A stretch of 6,537 nt of DNA. It comes from Xanthobacteraceae bacterium. Its GTDB lineage: Bacteria; Pseudomonadota; Alphaproteobacteria; Rhizobiales; Xanthobacteraceae. The DNA lies in contig JASHSY010000070.1 of the NCBI GenBank assembly GCA_030040825.1, positions 1 through 6,537 of the forward strand. The letters are read 5' to 3'. Every line of letters begins with the position of its first letter. Positions within the stretch are counted from its first letter, which is position 1. The notes beneath the pieces were generated by a model. That model was not told the DNA's origin, made no database searches, and saw only the letters and a program-made list of their open reading frames with translations. A program made the position numbers and the translations under genes. Below, one piece after another: positions 6,211 through 6,537 of the stretch.

Positions 6211-6414
6211 CTAACAGCGATGCCAGCGGCACCAGTGATGCCAACGGTGCCAATGACGACAGTGCCAGCCGCAGTACGCTTGAACAACGTGACCGGAGGC
6301 CGCCTTGCTTGTAACTCCCGCCGGGAGCGCAGACGCGGGCGCAGCGCGGCAAACTCCCGGAACCGCCGCGAAAGCCAAGGCCGCGATCGCCGCCGCAAAC
6401 ACCATCCGAATCAT
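6211..6414 (-). CDS. small secreted Trp/His/Cys/Arg-rich protein
   Basis: This is an uncharacterised 67-residue protein. Residues 1-24 look like a Sec signal peptide: an R at position 3, a long Ala-rich hydrophobic core, helix-breaking P19-G20, and a likely cleavage near A24/A25 (VCRAAPA). The cysteine at 22 is not in a lipobox. A short linker (ASALPAGVTSKAASG) leads to a striking tail. Residues 47-67 contain only Y, G, C (4), W (5), H (6) and R (4), with tryptophans at 50, 55, 58, 61 and 64. The start is firm: AGGAGG 6 nt before the ATG. A terminator follows the stop. Small exported proteins with an ALPAGV-like linker and His/Trp/Arg tails occur in Bradyrhizobium relatives, to my knowledge without assigned function. 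A periplasmic metal-binding or membrane-active role is conceivable but unproven. Longer overlapping frames here are shadows. Confidence 0.75.
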   Translation of the reverse strand: MIRMVFAAAIAALAFAAVPGVCRAAPASALPAGVTSKAASGHVVQAYCGWHCRHWHRWHHWCRWHRC

Positions 6415-6420
6415 GCTTGT

Positions 6421-6426
6421 CCTCCT
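6421..6426 (-). promoter_or_regulatory. consensus ribosome binding site of the small secreted protein gene
   Basis: AGGAGG on the minus strand (plus CCTCCT) lies 6 nt before the ATG at 6414. It is the strongest Shine-Dalgarno I noticed in the window and is the main reason to regard this short frame as a real gene. No convincing -35/-10 pair was found in the 110 bp upstream before the window ends. Confidence 0.75.
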
Positions 6427-6537
6427 GGACCAACTGGTTTATCGCCCCACCACCAATTCGGATGCCCAATGGCGGTTCCATCGCGGCGCAATTTGTCGCG
6501 CCAGAGTCGCGCGAAATTCCGATCAGCACATGATCCG

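Noticed and set aside
5862..6314. 150-codon + strand frame opposite DUF2093 and the secreted gene
   Set aside because: It spans two minus-strand genes and a terminator, has low-complexity Arg/Asp/Ser content and no recognisable domain.
6119..6529. 136-codon minus-strand frame with a repeated LAPLASLVPLASLL segment
   Set aside because: It is an alternate-frame reading of the W/H-rich repeats of the small secreted gene, runs through the terminator and has no Shine-Dalgarno. The shorter frame at 6211-6414 has signal peptide, AGGAGG and terminator.
6415..6537. EcfG-type promoter suggested by GGAAC upstream of the secreted gene
   Set aside because: No GTT-type -10 element occurs at the required 16-18 bp spacing.

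Overview
The window looks like chromosomal DNA of an alphaproteobacterium of the order Hyphomicrobiales (Rhizobiales), close to the Bradyrhizobium / Nitrobacteraceae-Xanthobacteraceae group. This rests on gene content and order (ubiA end, DUF6101, TldE/PmbA, CysQ-like phosphatase, DUF4170, waaA, lpxK, DUF2093), on the high G+C, and on frequent GTG/TTG starts. No ribosomal or tRNA genes, transposase, CRISPR array or phage gene was seen.

Layout. Bases 1-117 (+) are the last 38 codons of ubiA (ubiquinone biosynthesis). Convergent to it, with 6 bp between the stop codons, is a DUF6101 gene (124-696, -). A roughly 280-bp divergent spacer follows. Then comes a compact + strand block: tldE/pmbA (981-2333), a cysQ-like bisphosphate nucleotidase (2320-3126), a DUF4170 gene (3157-3405), waaA/kdtA (3511-4812) and lpxK (4812-5819). 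tldE and cysQ overlap by 14 bp and waaA and lpxK by 1 bp. After lpxK the strand flips. A DUF2093 gene (5835-6065, -) converges on lpxK. Upstream of it is a small secreted Trp/His/Cys/Arg-rich protein gene (6211-6414, -) with its own Rho-independent-type terminator.

How the genes fit together. waaA and lpxK act in the last steps of Kdo2-lipid A assembly: LpxK makes the 4'-phosphate of lipid IVA and WaaA then adds Kdo. DUF4170 and DUF2093 are short uncharacterised proteins that keep company with this pair in the order. CysQ-type enzymes remove PAP, and TldE is half of the TldD/TldE protease; their link to lipid A is positional only.

Most of the window is an ordinary conserved housekeeping neighbourhood. 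The parts most worth a second look are the small secreted protein with an extreme C-terminal composition, the terminator behind it whose U-rich tail is duplicated in tandem, several genes whose correct start is a non-ATG codon chosen by the Shine-Dalgarno sequence, and a coding-like unassigned stretch in the spacer before tldE.
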